Below, piece by piece: positions 22,680-34,833 of a stretch of DNA of 64,000 nucleotides. Made by a program: the position numbers and the translations under genes. This DNA is from Eutypa lata. Its lineage: Eukaryota; Ascomycota; Sordariomycetes; Xylariales; Diatrypaceae. The notes below the pieces were generated by a model, which was not told where the DNA came from, searched no databases, and saw nothing but the letters and a program-made list of their open reading frames with translations. The stretch covers positions 3,410,001 through 3,474,000 of the forward strand of contig JAKULF010000001.1 of NCBI GenBank assembly GCA_022661535.1. Direction: 5' to 3'. The number at the start of each line of letters is the position of its first letter. Positions within the stretch are counted from its first letter, which is position 1.

Positions 22680-23054
22680 GTCATATATTCCGTCGTTCGT
22701 CGTATGGATTAGCACCCAGAGCTTGACTACGAAATTAACAGCGCGGGCGCGCAGGGACTGCTACATGTACAAGGGCAGAGCAGCGACAACTTCCTCTCCA
22801 AGGCGGATCAGGAGATCTACATCGACATCCGTAGGTCTATGCGCCTAGCGGTGTGGTTCTTCCCGCACCTACGTAAAGAGCAAGCAGAGAGGCACTCTCA
22901 TGATCAATGTGCCTAGCGTGCTGAGGTTCGTGCCGTTCTCCATCATCATCAATCCCGTCTACAATGAGACCAAGGCCTAGCTACCTCCTGGAGTGTGAAT
23001 CTTAAGGAGCTAGCTGCGTTGAGATCGCGCCGCCGGCGGTCGAGATTGATTTAT
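22680..23054 (+). pseudogene. Decayed short-chain dehydrogenase/reductase (SDR)
   Basis: Family blocks occur in the right order but in changing frames. HPELDYEINSAG (the NNAG-type motif) starts at about 22713. It is followed by KADQEIYIDIRRSMRLAVWF and PHLRKEQ. After a frameshift near 22895 comes MINVPSVLRFVPFS with INPVYNETKA, which has the Ser and the YxxxK of the active site. A stop follows at about 22978. VEIAPPAVEIDL (the usual PGxVxT-like block) lies near 23018-23054. The Rossmann glycine-rich start is missing. It resembles DltE-like SDRs of fungi. With stops and at least two frame changes it cannot encode an enzyme. Confidence 0.78.
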
Positions 23055-24089
23055 ACTGGTAGGGCATGAATCCCGATTATGATAAGAAAAGGGAAACCGC
23101 AATGCATTCCCAATAGGTCAGTTTATAGAGGAGACTGCTCGGAAGTTGCAGGTGGTGGTGATGAGACCATAGGGGTGGGGATGGCTGTTGACGTGACCAA
23201 AAATGGTTCAACACACTTGGGGATACAAAGATTAAATAGAGGCTAGAGTTAATAACTCCATACGCCATACAGAAATTGTCTTAAACCAATGCGAAGCATT
23301 CAACAATGTTGGTCAACTATAAACCAGTATACTTTCACTTAGTAGAACAATGACACCTCCAGCATCATCCTCTTACTGACTACAATCATAATAATGCACT
23401 GTAAGTACTGCCTTATATATGAAAGGGCGTGTTGAATATTGGTATTCCCCTAAAAGAAACACGTTAGGATTTAATCATTGGATAAAGGATGATATCTTAT
23501 TAGAACACAGCCATCTACTCTGAGGGATCAGAGCCAGCCACGGTTAACATTTGATACCTAACCCTTTGCCTTTGTTAAAGTGCATGAAGTGTTATCATGG
23601 TTGCATGATGTAGCATGCCTGCACATGCCTGTCTCTTAAACCCTGAAACAAGTTTACACCAGGTGATCAAAGCAGCAAAGGTAATGTGGCGTTGCACAGC
23701 CACACAAACCCCTCCACCCCTCCATTACCTAAGGCTACCGGCTACCTACTGGGCTGCTGGGCTGCTGGGTTAATGCTAATGCTACCTAAATGTTAGCGCT
23801 AGTGGTCTGCCTAATAAACAAAACCTTATCAACCAAACAAAAGGTCCTAAAATGTGATACATCCTGGATGTTTCTGTTATGACGCACTTCCCTTGCCATG
23901 CCACCATCTCTCGTCCCCCAGTCCCCCTTCAAGATTTAAGAATACAAGATCCCGTGTTGACCGCGTCGTGGGCATCGCCGACTTCTTCCCATCAACTACA
24001 TCGACTTCTCTGCAAAGCTTTAATAAGATAAATAATTCAGACTCTCTATAGGTTGGGTTTCTCCGGTGAATAATCGAAATCCGCCCAAG
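23055..24089. other. Intergenic: promoter side of VID27
   Basis: No gene recognised. A GGGCTGCTGGGCTGCTG triplication-like block is near 23752-23770, and pyrimidine-rich leader-like sequence precedes the VID27 start at 24090. Confidence 0.4.
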
Positions 24090-26774
24090 ATGTTCGTCCT
24101 CAAGAATGGTAAGTGCCTTCCTCATGATTACATTTCTAGTTACATACCTATCAAATCATCAGCGCATCATCATTTTCACGGGTGACTAGTGTTCGCATTC
24201 CGAAGCCTTGACCCAGTTGATGGGGTTCCATGCCCTGCAGACCGCTTTCAATCACCCTTTCTTTTAACTGTTATCAACACAACAGCTATACCAATTACAG
24301 TACACTAACGAAATGATATTTAATTAGTCGGCAAGCTCTTATTCGGTAGTAACAATCAGGAGTCGATGATAGAACTGCCTCAAGGTCAACTCTACCTTGT
24401 TCGACCGCTTTCACCTAAAGGATATTCCGAACTGATCTTCAAGGACGCGACTGCGCGCATCCGACGCACTGGCCAAGATTACCAATATCAACTCGTTATT
24501 CAGAGGGTTTACGAAGAAGGCGAGGCTGAGCTGTTAGCCGACGAGGAGGGCGAGGACGCTGAGATCGCCGCACTTGCCGCTGAACGAGATGAGAAGACTT
24601 TCCTCCTCGACGAAGCTCTTCATTTCCGTGTTGAGAGTAGAGTCGGTTCTGAGAAGGTCATTGCTTGGAGAGACTTGAGCGGAGACGTAGGCGACGTTTA
24701 CGAGTTCATTTGCGACCCGTCTATTCCATCCGCCTCTGTCGAGGCATTCGAGCGCATTGCGAAACAGTGCCAATACGAACGCAAATATCGAAAGCTTCAC
24801 TCTACGGCTTCCGAAGCTGATCTCCAACAATTCAATTTCGATCACGAACAACCCATACCGCAAGCTAGTCCTATCCACAGCCCTACACTCGCCCGCTCAA
24901 TCGACTCATCGGACGCTATGTTTCAGCTATTGAACGAAGCCAACGCGAGCGCCAAGCGCGAGAGCCTCTCTGAAAGGACATCTCCTGTTGCCGAGCCGGT
25001 AGAACGTAAGGAGAAGGAGGTCAAAAAGCCGACAGAAAAGGCGCCGCCTAAGGTTCCAGAACAACCTGAACCCTTGGAAATTCTCTCCATGGAACTCGGA
25101 GAGCTGCACTTCTTCGATTTTCCATCTGGCGCATTTGTTCTCCAAGAATCTTCGGTCACTGCTCAAGTATCCGACATCGGTAACTGGAACTACTGGCTGC
25201 ATATTGCTAGCAAAGACCGGGAGTGGCTTGGTATTCCAGTCGTAGCCGACATCAACCCCGTCTTCAACTTCGAGTTTCTCTCTTTCATCTTCAACCAATT
25301 TACCGAAGATGGTTCTGCTTACTCCTGGTTGCTACGCTTTAAGGACCAGCCCACCTTGGAAAGGTTCCAGGAAGGACTGATGAGAGCATTGTGGGAACAG
25401 CTCAATGAGGTCAAGTGGACGAAAGTCAAGGATCGAGAAAAACAGTATGTCCTTGATGCTTTCGAGGATCTCAAGATGGATGATGCGCCCATCGAGGAGG
25501 AAGAAGAAGAGGAAGAGACCGAAGAGGAGCCTGAGGAGGATCGTGCGCAGAGTGAACATTATGACAGTGAGGAGGAGCAGGATGATGTTGAAACTCAGCC
25601 CCAGGACGGTAACACCAATTCTGGTTTGGCTGTTGGATACAAACACGACCGATCGTTTGTCATTAGAGGATCTAAGATCGGTGTCTTCAAGCATACACCT
25701 AACAATAACCTCGAATTCTCTACCAATATATCTAAGGTTGAGACTCCCAAGGGACAACTATTCAGTCCTAAGAAGGTCATGCTTCACAACGAGGATCGCA
25801 ACATGATCTTGCAGAACGAGACGGATCCTAACAAATTGTACCGCATGGATCTTGAGTACGGAAAGGTAGTGGACGAGTGGAAGGTGCATGACGACATTCC
25901 CATTGACCATTTCGCTCCTGAGAACAAGTTCGCTCAGATGACACATGAGCCTACCTTCCTTGGTATTTCTCGAAATGCCTTGTACAGAGTAGATCCCCGT
26001 TTAGCCGGAAACAAGCTCGTCGACTCCCAGTTAAAGCAATACGCATCCAAGAACGACTTCTCTGCTGTCTCAACTACCGAGAAGGGTTACATCGCCGTTG
26101 CCTCGAACAAAGGTGATGTTAGGCTGTTCGACCGCCTCGGCATCAACGCGAAGACGCATATTCCGGCTCTGGGTGAGCCTATACTCGGGCTTGACGTCTC
26201 CGCGGATGGTCGCTGGGTACTCGCCACCTGCCGCACGTATCTGCTCCTGATCGACGCGCTGCAGAAATCGGGCAAAAACGAAGGAAAGCTCGGCTTCGAG
26301 AAGGCCTTTGCCACGGATTCTAAGCCGCAGCCGCGCCGTCTGGCTCTCACACCCGAGCACGTCGCCCAGTTCGCCTACGAGACCGGGAAACCCGTGGCGT
26401 TCACGCCCGCGCGCTTCAACACGGTGCAGTCCGGCGAGGAGACGTCGATCATCACGGCGACGGGGCCCTACATCGTCGATTGGAACCTGAAGAAGGTGCT
26501 GCGCGGGGCCAAGGCGCCCTACATCATCAAGCGCTACACGGAGGACGTCAAGGCCGACGACTTCAAGTTCGGCACCGACCAGAACGTCATCGTCGCCCTG
26601 CCCAACGAGGTCAACATGGTCGGCAAGCAGGCCCTGAAGCGCCCCACTCGGGAGAGCATCGCCGGTAACTTCCAGCGCCTCAGCACGCCGCGGCGAGCCT
26701 CTGGGAGGATCGGGACCCGCGAGAGTGGAAGGTACAAGTTAGGACGGGATGAGGTTGTTGACTCCCCCTACTAG
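24090..26774 (+). CDS. vid27: Vid27 family protein
   Basis: Exon 1 (24090-24108) is only 19 nt and encodes MFVLKN plus the first base of Val. After a 219-nt intron (GTAAGT..TTAG), exon 2 (24328-26774) continues VGKLLFGSN and ESMIELPQGQLYLVRPL, the highly conserved Vid27 start. The total is 821 aa. Domains in order: the Vid27 N-terminal region, a PH-like middle part (LHFFDFPSGAFVLQ...), a strongly acidic linker (about 25492-25580), then a WD40-like beta-propeller domain containing EKGYIAVASNKGDVRLFDRLG. The family was named for vacuole import and degradation of gluconeogenic enzymes in yeast; its molecular role is poorly known. The ATG at about 24366 in exon 2 is not the start, because the upstream conserved residues require exon 1. 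Length is normal for the family. Confidence 0.95.
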
Positions 26775-28545
26775 GCCATCTAGGCAATAGGTCCTACCTA
26801 CCCTGCTGCCTGCTCACCTAGTATTGGAAGGAGTTACATAACGGCTCGGAGAAGAGAGATTGCTTGATTGCGTCGGAGAAAGTATGACATGCGCATCGGA
26901 TTTACGATTTCAATGTCCGGGGGAGTTCGGTCGGGATTAAATTTGCGTGGATGGATGGATGAATGGATGAATGAGGGTTGTCTGCCCCCTTTCCTCCCTT
27001 ACCCTCAAACTGCACTACGTACCACACATCACATTACATCACATCACATCACAGACACAGACACATGCACTGTACACATCACACGGAGTTCAAGGCGAGA
27101 CGGACGGGAAACCGGGCCATTAGCGTTTAGGGCGCTATGCAACGTACTTTACTACTTCGTACCTGGCTACTTAGTTAGGTTCGATTCGATTTCCTCTCAC
27201 GAGATGATATCCTGTTTTTTTCTCTTCTTCCTCTTCTTCAGATTCCCGCTAAACGATTGCTTGTTTGTTTGTTTGTTTGATTATTTAGTCATTCTGTATT
27301 CGCGGCGCCCTCCTGTCCTGGACGGTTAAGTAGTTAGTTAGTGGTCCTCTAGGTAGTTATGTAGTAATCTAGGTATTTTGATACCCGGCTTGAGTGTTTC
27401 TCTAGGTACTAATTTTATGTAGAATACATGAAGTGAAGTGATTAGGCATGTGCTTGTTCTTAGATAGACTCCAAGAGGTTGCTATTACAAGTCCTAGAGG
27501 TAGGCAGGCTGCCCATGATCTCATCAAGGGTGAGTGAGACTCCCTCTATACGACACGTACGTACGTATGTATGTATGTTCACCGAAAGCTGAGCCGATTG
27601 ATAGCGAATTTTTGTTGTGTGACCCGAAGTGTGAAGCTGTGTTATATATATATTATATATATTGCTACATGTAGGTAAGCAGGCGAGGTTGCGTATAGCT
27701 AAGCCTAGGTAGGTAGGCATTGCGAGATGGTTAGGCGTTCCCTAGCACGAATAGGTACAATTTCAGCTAGCAACCAGATACTTACAAGTACGTTTGCTAG
27801 AATTGCCACAACAAACTCCCCATGCAACATTCTGTTGGGCAAGATTTCCATCCCTACAGCATCAAGTGGAGGTTACCGGGGGAAGTGGAACCTCCTCTGC
27901 CTCCCCTCCCCCCGCCCCGATCATGAACAAGCTTCGGAACTTGCATCTCGGCTCGGACTTGTACGACCCCAGCCAACAAGCCCCACCATCCAATCATATT
28001 GTCGATCTTATCAGATCGATCACGCAACACCCGGTTATAGCGTAGTTAAGAGGGATTACATTAAGCCGTAGTCAGGAGGTAGGTAAGGTTATGTCATGTT
28101 TGTGTTTGCAATGTTTGCTACGTAATTACTGAGGAATAGGGCACCTAAGTACTTACCTAGGTAGGCAGCAGCCGCTGGTTTGCTTATGACTTTATTAATT
28201 AACTATGTAGCTCCTATATTATTATTATTATTATTATATGGTAAGATCTTCGGCTTCGGCTTAGCACAGGAACCTATGTAGGCAGTGGGAGACACCATGC
28301 CGTTAGTGCCGATTTTCAATCCGAGTACTTTTTCACCTGAGGGACTCCTGGGTAAGTCAATGCGTAGGCATATGTGTATATATACTTCCTCTCCTGGTAG
28401 CCAAAATCTTCTTAACTACTTACCTATTCTGACTTCAACTAGACATCACCTAGCCCTACGCACTTTATACCTGATTCACTCATCTACATATAACAACACT
28501 AGGCACCTATTACTACTGAAGCTGAAATAAAACACTCCATCCGCA
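26775..28545. other. Intergenic between VID27 and O-methyltransferase
   Basis: Contains simple sequence: CATCACATTACATCACATCAC-like near 27025-27055, GTTT repeats near 27263, CGTACGTACGTATGTATG near 27555, TATATATATTATATATATT near 27643, CCTAGGTAGGTAGG near 27710, and (ATT)n near 28215. No gene supported. Confidence 0.5.
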
Positions 28546-29580
28546 ATGGCATCACAACCTACCACCACCACCACTCCGCCGCCGGAATGGGCCCGCGTCG
28601 ACGAGTACGCCGTCAAGCACCTGCACGCGACCTCCGGCCCCGGAGCCGCGCCTGAGCTGCCATCCAACGAGATCCTGGCCGCCACGCTCGAGAACTGCCG
28701 CAAGAACGGCCTACCGGACATTGCTGTATCTGCATCGCAGGTGAGGATAGACTTCCTTCCTTTCTTTCTCCCTCCCTCCCTATTTCCTCCTTCTGACCTT
28801 ACGCCCCACCCCCCAACTTTCTCTCTCCACCCTGTTTTACCCGTCTCTTCTTCTCCCTTCTCCTCTTCTTACCCCTGTCCCATTCTATCCTATCCTGAGC
28901 TATACCCCCCATTCCCTTCCATCCATCCATCCACACATCTTCATATACATAGATACCTACCACCGAAAGCTCGACCTAACAACGCAACGCAGGGCAAATT
29001 CCTCCAAATCCAAGCGCGGCTTCTCCGCGCTCGCAGCATCCTAGAAGTCGGCACGCTGGGGGCCTTCTCGACGCTCTGGCTCGCGACAGCGACACCAGCG
29101 ACGCGCGTCGTGAGTCTCGAGGTGAACGAGAAGCACGCCGAGGTAGCGCGGGCGAACCTACAGCGAGCAGGGTTGCTCCTCTCTTCCCCCCCTTCATCCC
29201 CCACCGTCACCTCCACCGCCACCAACGGAGCCGAAGTCCTCGTCGGCGCGGCGCTGGACAGCTTCCCGGCCCTCGAGACCCAGGTGCTGGTGTCGGGGGA
29301 GCGCGAGCGCTTCGATCTGGTCTTCATCGACGCCGACAAGGAGAACAACTGGGCGTACGTCGACAGGGCGGCGAAGCTGTGCCGCGCCGGCGCCCTGATC
29401 GTCGTCGATAATGTGGTCAGGAAGGGCTTGCTGGCTGATTTGACGGCGCAGGATTCTAGGATTCTCGGCGCGAGGAAGGTGGTGGAGAATGTGGGGAGGG
29501 ATGAGAGGTTCGAGGGGACCGTGTTGCAGACTGTGGGTGATAAGGGGTATGATGGGTTTTTGTTCGTTTATGTTAAGTGA
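28546..29580 (+). CDS. Class I SAM-dependent O-methyltransferase (CCoAOMT/COMT-like)
   Basis: Exons 28546-28740 and 28993-29580 encode 260 aa. The 252-nt intron is pyrimidine-rich and has donor GTGAGG and acceptor GCAG; reading through it would insert a Pro/Ser-rich stretch that breaks the conserved SASQ-GKFLQ junction. The SAM-binding motif ILEVGTLGAFSTLWL is at about 81-95. The metal-binding signature FDLVFIDADKENNW and the following VVDNVVRKG match the divalent-cation-dependent O-methyltransferase family that methylates catechol-type hydroxyls. The C-terminus (DGFLFVYVK) is typical. The acceptor is unknown. It converges on the small secreted protein gene at 30485-31272. Confidence 0.9.
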   Translation: MASQPTTTTTPPPEWARVDEYAVKHLHATSGPGAAPELPSNEILAATLENCRKNGLPDIAVSASQVRIDFLPFFLPPSLFPPSDLTPHPPTFSLHPVLPVSSSPFSSSYPCPILSYPELYPPFPSIHPSTHLHIHRYLPPKARPNNATQGKFLQIQARLLRARSILEVGTLGAFSTLWLATATPATRVVSLEVNEKHAEVARANLQRAGLLLSSPPSSPTVTSTATNGAEVLVGAALDSFPALETQVLVSGERERFDLVFIDADKENNWAYVDRAAKLCRAGALIVVDNVVRKGLLADLTAQDSRILGARKVVENVGRDERFEGTVLQTVGDKGYDGFLFVYVK

Positions 29581-30484
29581 GTGGGTGAGTGAGCGAGTGA
29601 GGGTAGATAGATCAATGGATGGACCTGGTTTGCTGGGTGTAAGGGTTGTCTCGTCTACGGTTATGGATGGGACGTCAAATCTAGCCTCAATATGCATAAG
29701 ACAGTTTATTAGAGGGGTAGCTGGCCTTGGTGGAAGAGTAGACTATGGTTAAAGGGGGAGACAAAAGACCATGGATAAAAGATTAACCAATCCGACCTAT
29801 ACATGAATAGTGACGTGTTAGGTTGCTGTTCTAAATAGTGACAATAAGGTACACATGTTATTGAGCTTCAGAACTTCACTACTATCAGGCCGCATGTATT
29901 AACACTACTCATTGCCAAGCCCGATTACATGCTAAGGGGGTGTTACCACTGATAGGGCGTCCTTGATAACAAGTATCTTATTGATTGATCGAAAAAGATG
30001 GTCATGCTACAAGAACAGGGGGGGGGGGGTCAGACAGTTAAACATTAGACTATACATTGAGATTTCTCCTATCTAATCCCACCAGGGGTTAGCTATAAGC
30101 ATTGTGTCTTTTCAGCAGAATCATGCAACCCCAAGAGCTTAGGATTATTGAATAACTTTGATAACGTTTGAGATCTGCTAAAAAGCTTATAAATGGACTG
30201 CGGCCGACATCGCTCAGGCTATAAAAGATATATAAAACATAATGCTACCTGCGGCTTATGCTAAGAACCTTCCAGAATATAACTTATGCATCTATAATCT
30301 AGTCTAGGACACATTTCGTGCAGTTCTATCTATGAGAGACCTGGCAGAATATATACATGACATGAGTTCTGTCTGATGCTCTAAACTATAGAAACATTTA
30401 ACTAGGTCATCATACCATACGGCAACACCCACATCAGCTAGCCAGTCGCTCCAACAGGGAAAGAATGGTCATGCATGCTGCCAC
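29581..30484. other. Intergenic between convergent genes
   Basis: Contains 3' regions of both neighbours and a G-run of at least ten bases near 30019-30029. No gene seen. Confidence 0.45.
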
Positions 30485-31272
30485 TCAGAAACCAAAGGGC
30501 AACAAAGGACCAGCTCGAGCCTCCACAACGGACGGATCGCCACCACCACCACCACCACTTTCCGAACTCGTCGACGCTGCCTCGGCGAAGCCTCGGATCC
30601 CGTTGATCTCGCTGGTGACGCACGGGCCCGCATGCAGCACATCGTGCTTCGGGACCTCTCCGTCGGCCGTCGGGATCTGGAGTGCGATCGTTTCCGTGAT
30701 GCCCGGATAGCGCGTGCGGTGGCCCTTCTCGCTGACAGCGGCCGTGTCCGCGGCGAATATGAGGCCGAACTCGCCGCCGGAGACGTAGGCGCTGGTCTCG
30801 TTGTCGTCGGGGAGCGTGATGTACGCTAGGCCGGATGTGAAAGCCACCCATCTACGATTGGTAAGTTTCAGGTTTCGGCATTAGCAAACTAGCTTAACTA
30901 CGTAGGTAGATAGATAGCAAACATAATCTCATCTCATGCTTTTGGTGCGGTGCGATAGCGATGAGATGCGATGCGATGCGATGTAATGGGAGAGGTGGGG
31001 CTTTACTGGTTATACGGCGCATTGTGCACGCCTCCGTCGAAACTAGCGGGAAGGACCGTGTAGGATATATTGGCGACGTTGCCCACGGAGGTTATGGCGG
31101 TCCCGGCCGTTCCGGGCTGGTCGGAAACGCTAAAGGGCTGATCCATCTGCCAGCATTCGAGCGTCGAGGAGCCATCCTTCGCACCGATGGCCGTTATATT
31201 GAGTCGCACCGAGGCTGCAGCCTGCATGAAGAATGCCCATGCAGACAACACGAGAACCTGCTTTTGGTTCAT
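30485..31272 (-). CDS. Small secreted protein, cupin-like, unknown function
   Basis: Exons 31272-31007 and 30851-30485 on the minus strand encode 210 aa. The 155-nt intron has donor GTAAAG and acceptor CGTAG, and the junction restores PYNQWVAFTSGLAYITLPDD. Residues 1-21 form a signal peptide (MNQKQVLVLSAWAFFMQAAA). The mature part has beta-rich blocks: FDGGVHNAPY, SGLAYITLPDD, GLIFAADTA and VPKHDVLHAGPC. These resemble a family of secreted fungal proteins of unknown role that I recall as cupin-like. The last 25 residues (Ser/Gly-rich, then PLLPFGF) look variable; the last few could come from reading past a decayed end. Confidence 0.72.
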
Positions 31273-33055
31273 TGTTGCAATTTCTTTTATTTTATTGACG
31301 ACAATATACGTTGATAGGGTGGGTAGTATTATTGTTTCGAAGGCGGCATGTTACCCTTTTTTTCCTTTCTGATGATGCACCGCTTAGCTTACTAGTGACT
31401 ACATACATGTATGTGACCTAGCTAGATAGGTAGGTGTTAGGCAGCAAGGCGGGAAATCTCGTCCTTTTTGTATACCGTAGGACGAGCTTAAAATTCCAAC
31501 CTTTCAGCTTCATAACAGCTGGGCAACCCAAATGCTTCCGGCATGTCTCCAATTGGTTGCCGTCTTGTCACTCGGAACCAATTTTCCATCCCTGCATATG
31601 CCTGGTCTGCGGATGCTAACCAGGGTCTTTTACAGAGGTATTTAGAGAATGTCTGAACAAGCTGACTAACGCCACAGTTATTCTAACGGTTTGGTCTGCT
31701 ATTTTAACGGTGGCTAACCGTTTCCAAATAAACTTTATGTATTAACTTTGATAACCATTTCAATAATTTGATATATTTATAATAAACAATATTTTTATAA
31801 TAACTATTTTCATAAAAACATCAAGCTCCATTATTAGCACAACGTTTATGCTCAGCGCGGTAATCACGTTAAGAATCTATCACTACGGGGTCTTGAGGCC
31901 CTATGCACTCAGAATACCTTTGACTTATTAACATGAACTGGATGAGGGGCCTCGCCCCCTTTACCCATACCTACGTAAGACGGCAAATGTCTATTCTAGT
32001 CCAGACTTTACCTCTGGTGAATACTTTCGTTATCCTTAACCATTATACTAACCCATGATAACGACACCACTAACTAGAAGCATAGGTGCCAGCGGTAAGG
32101 TCACTGCTGAGGTTTCCCTTGTTCCGGAGGCCTGCATTTCTAGAAGCAGTACTATTACCGTGGCTGTCACGACTGACCTGGCGATTACTCTACATTCAGG
32201 ACTTTCACATTAGCTACATCCTATCTCATATCATGCCATACCTTCGAATCACATGCGGTGTACTTCATTCATCAGGGTTAATATCACGGCCAGCCTCATC
32301 CCCAGTTGTTTCCAAATAACGGACATTTGCTTGCATTCCTTTGCCAAGCTCCCCTAGATTCCAGTCTGCCAGTCCAGTCCATCATTTTGTGAGTAGCGAA
32401 CGTATTATCGGTTCATAGATTCAGGACTTTAGGATATTGCTTGTAAGCATGACAATAGTCTAAGCATGACTGATATGATGAAATGGCGCGTTATGCAGGT
32501 GTGTATAATGGGGTAGAGTGAGCACATCATATCCTCAGGTATTAAATTTAGATGGATCGAGTCTACAGGCTCCCGATTCACATAATGATTATTAAGTGGT
32601 GTTCTATAGCTTGCTTAGGCTTATTCAAGTATTCCAATTTAAGCTTATTCGAATATTTCCTAATGATTGGGCAACGGCCCAAAAGCTTTTGCTTGTATAT
32701 GAGCATTACTGGGTAGCGCGAAAGTAGGAGGGCACCCCGTCGCCGGTCGATTAATACTAATATCGTAGATGATTGAATTATAAAAATAGCTCATAGCTGA
32801 TACTTTACGCTACGTAGCCCATGGGACCCTTCAGGTATCGCTTTTTGGAATATTCAAGGGAGTCGGCCACAGGCAGCCCCACGGACTAACACCAAAGCCT
32901 AACTCTCCTTTCAAAGTCTAATTTCACTCGGACCTCAAAGTCTACCCTAAGGTATATATAAATGGTGCTTTTTAGATACACTTCCATGGTCTTTCGCTTT
33001 CTCCTAACCTTTAACCATCACTATCTACAAACCATTATGACTTGCGAACCATATC
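31273..33055. other. Intergenic, partly very AT-rich
   Basis: A run of about 130 bp at 31690-31825 is almost only A and T. GATGCG-type short repeats flank the neighbouring intron. No gene recognised. The last 100 bp hold a TATATATAAAT box (about 32954) and the leader of the next gene. Confidence 0.45.
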
Positions 33056-33096
33056 ATGGATGCATTATACTACGACACCTTCGGTTGGGATTATGA
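33037..33096 (+). promoter_or_regulatory. Upstream ORF overlapping the start of the 33.1-kb gene
   Basis: An ATG at 33037 opens a 19-codon frame that ends at 33096, past the main ATG at 33056 and in another frame. Ribosomes starting here would bypass the main start, so it could lower translation. Confidence 0.45.
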
Positions 33097-33856
33097 TATT
33101 AGCCAAGGGAATTCGCATGACGTGGACGTGGACCACCTGCGTACCTGCTTTATCTACGGCGTCCCATGCAATGGCTGTCGTGAATTGGATGCGCCTTGTT
33201 ATATGTGCATAGCCAAGTTGAAGCGCCATGCCCGCCAGTGCCACCGTGATCTGCGACGAGCACCGAAGACTTCCACGGAGAAAACCGTATATTCTGCCGG
33301 TCGCAAATCATCTACAGACAACGAGGTCCAACCACTCAAGTGCCCTTTTGGTGTCGCAGTCCCTTTATCATTAGGCCATAGCAGATGTGAACCCTCAGAA
33401 ATCCCTCTTTTGGTTTTGGATGACCTGCTAGATGAATGCTCGAAACCACAGAGGCACCAAGACTTCTTCGCTGGAGGCGACTGCATAACACAGAAGCATA
33501 GGGTTCGCCCCTTCGCTATACTCGACGACGAGTCTATCCAAAACAAGCCAAATACTTTAGCTCATGCGACCCCTAAACCGCCTATTATCAACTACAGTTA
33601 CAATATAATGATGATACGACCAAGTCTGTTGCGATTGCCGTATATCTCATGGCAAGGGATAGGACGCACTGTATACACGCTTCCATACATGCGAGGCACT
33701 GCGCACGCGATCGGTGTCTGGGCAAACTGCGAGCACGGGTCTTTCGAAATGAGCATCTGGGATTGGGTTGAGAGGAAACGAAGGGTTATCAGGACGGAAG
33801 GTGTTATTGGGACTTTCTTCGGGACTTGGAGGCTTACTCAATTCGATGTTGACTGA
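33056..33856 (+). CDS. Hypothetical Cys-rich protein
   Basis: Single-exon frame of 266 aa from an ATG. I do not recognise the family. A Cys/His cluster at about residues 31-63 (CFIYGVPCNGC, then CYMC, then RHARQCH) could bind zinc. The C-terminal half is richer in aromatic residues and ends in IGTFFGTWRLTQFDVD. No signal peptide or membrane segment. A TATA-like sequence about 100 bp upstream supports transcription. It stands alone between long intergenic regions and may be lineage-specific. Confidence 0.55.
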   Translation: MDALYYDTFGWDYDISQGNSHDVDVDHLRTCFIYGVPCNGCRELDAPCYMCIAKLKRHARQCHRDLRRAPKTSTEKTVYSAGRKSSTDNEVQPLKCPFGVAVPLSLGHSRCEPSEIPLLVLDDLLDECSKPQRHQDFFAGGDCITQKHRVRPFAILDDESIQNKPNTLAHATPKPPIINYSYNIMMIRPSLLRLPYISWQGIGRTVYTLPYMRGTAHAIGVWANCEHGSFEMSIWDWVERKRRVIRTEGVIGTFFGTWRLTQFDVD

Positions 33857-34833
33857 AGCCCGAACTTGGGACAGACTCTAAATAACACAAATATCATCCC
33901 TCTAACGCCACGGCAATGAGTTTGTATATAGGCTGTGGGCCTGTCAGGAGGGCTTCCAAGGTAATCGATGGGTTTTGTGAAATCCAACTGGCAGCCTCCG
34001 GAAGCGGGTAATAGGCTCACGTGTAAAAATATCAAGTATAAACATAATCAGGGGTTGTTCGTCGGTTAAGGAGACGGGCTTCGTCTTAGCATAGTAGCAC
34101 GCAACTTCAGGGATAGATCTACCTATAGTGGCACGCATTTTGAAGTCCTGTGGCCATGTCTGTACTTTGTAGTTACAACTTAGATTCGAGAGTGTACAAA
34201 CTACTTATAATTGATAAAGATCAATTAAACCGCCAAACTACATCTTTCGCTTTACGGTCGCAAATTATAAATCTTCAAAAAGTCGTCTCTTTACTTGAGC
34301 GTATTAAACGGTCACGATTGATATAATACCGATCGAACACATATAGTGCATAGATATATACGGTAGACCTATCTAGTAGATAGTAGGCTGGCCTTGCGTG
34401 GGGTTAAGGTCAGACATACAAATGCGACCAGACAGCCAGATCAGCCCGGTTCTTGTAATCAGCTGCATAGAAGACATCCTAGAGTCAATACTCCATATAT
34501 CACCGAATATGTATGGTTCCCCCCATCTACCCCCTGCAGAGGGCTGGAGAGGGCCGCAGTGTAGCATCCGTACTCCCACACGAAAGGAGCATAAGCACAA
34601 GAACATTACGCCGAACCGATGTAAATCTTACATCTTTCCATCAGTCCTGCAGACAGTACCTCAAATACTTAGAACACCATATCGATTTGATTGATATAAT
34701 CTGACCGTTTCCCCTTTCTCCTCTCCCCTCTCCCCACATTCCAATCCCGCTGTCATGTTTGCGATCCTCCCTTATCCATTCTACCGAACCCACTTCTACT
34801 CTAGCTCTAGTGCATGACTTGGCCCAAGACAAG
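33857..34833. other. Intergenic: promoter side of the 7TM gene
   Basis: AT-rich, with a pyrimidine-rich leader-like tract at 34708-34800 and two upstream ORFs listed separately. No gene. Confidence 0.45.

Noticed and set aside
27180..27200. GGTTCGATTC resembling a tRNA T-loop (B box)
   Set aside because: The flanking bases do not form a T-stem, and no acceptor stem or A box is found at the right distance.
26868..27329. About 150-codon frame downstream of VID27
   Set aside because: It lacks an ATG at its start, lies in the 3' region of VID27 and is made of simple sequence.
29194..29697. Long minus-strand frame over the O-methyltransferase
   Set aside because: Overlaps conserved methyltransferase exon 2; no motif of its own.
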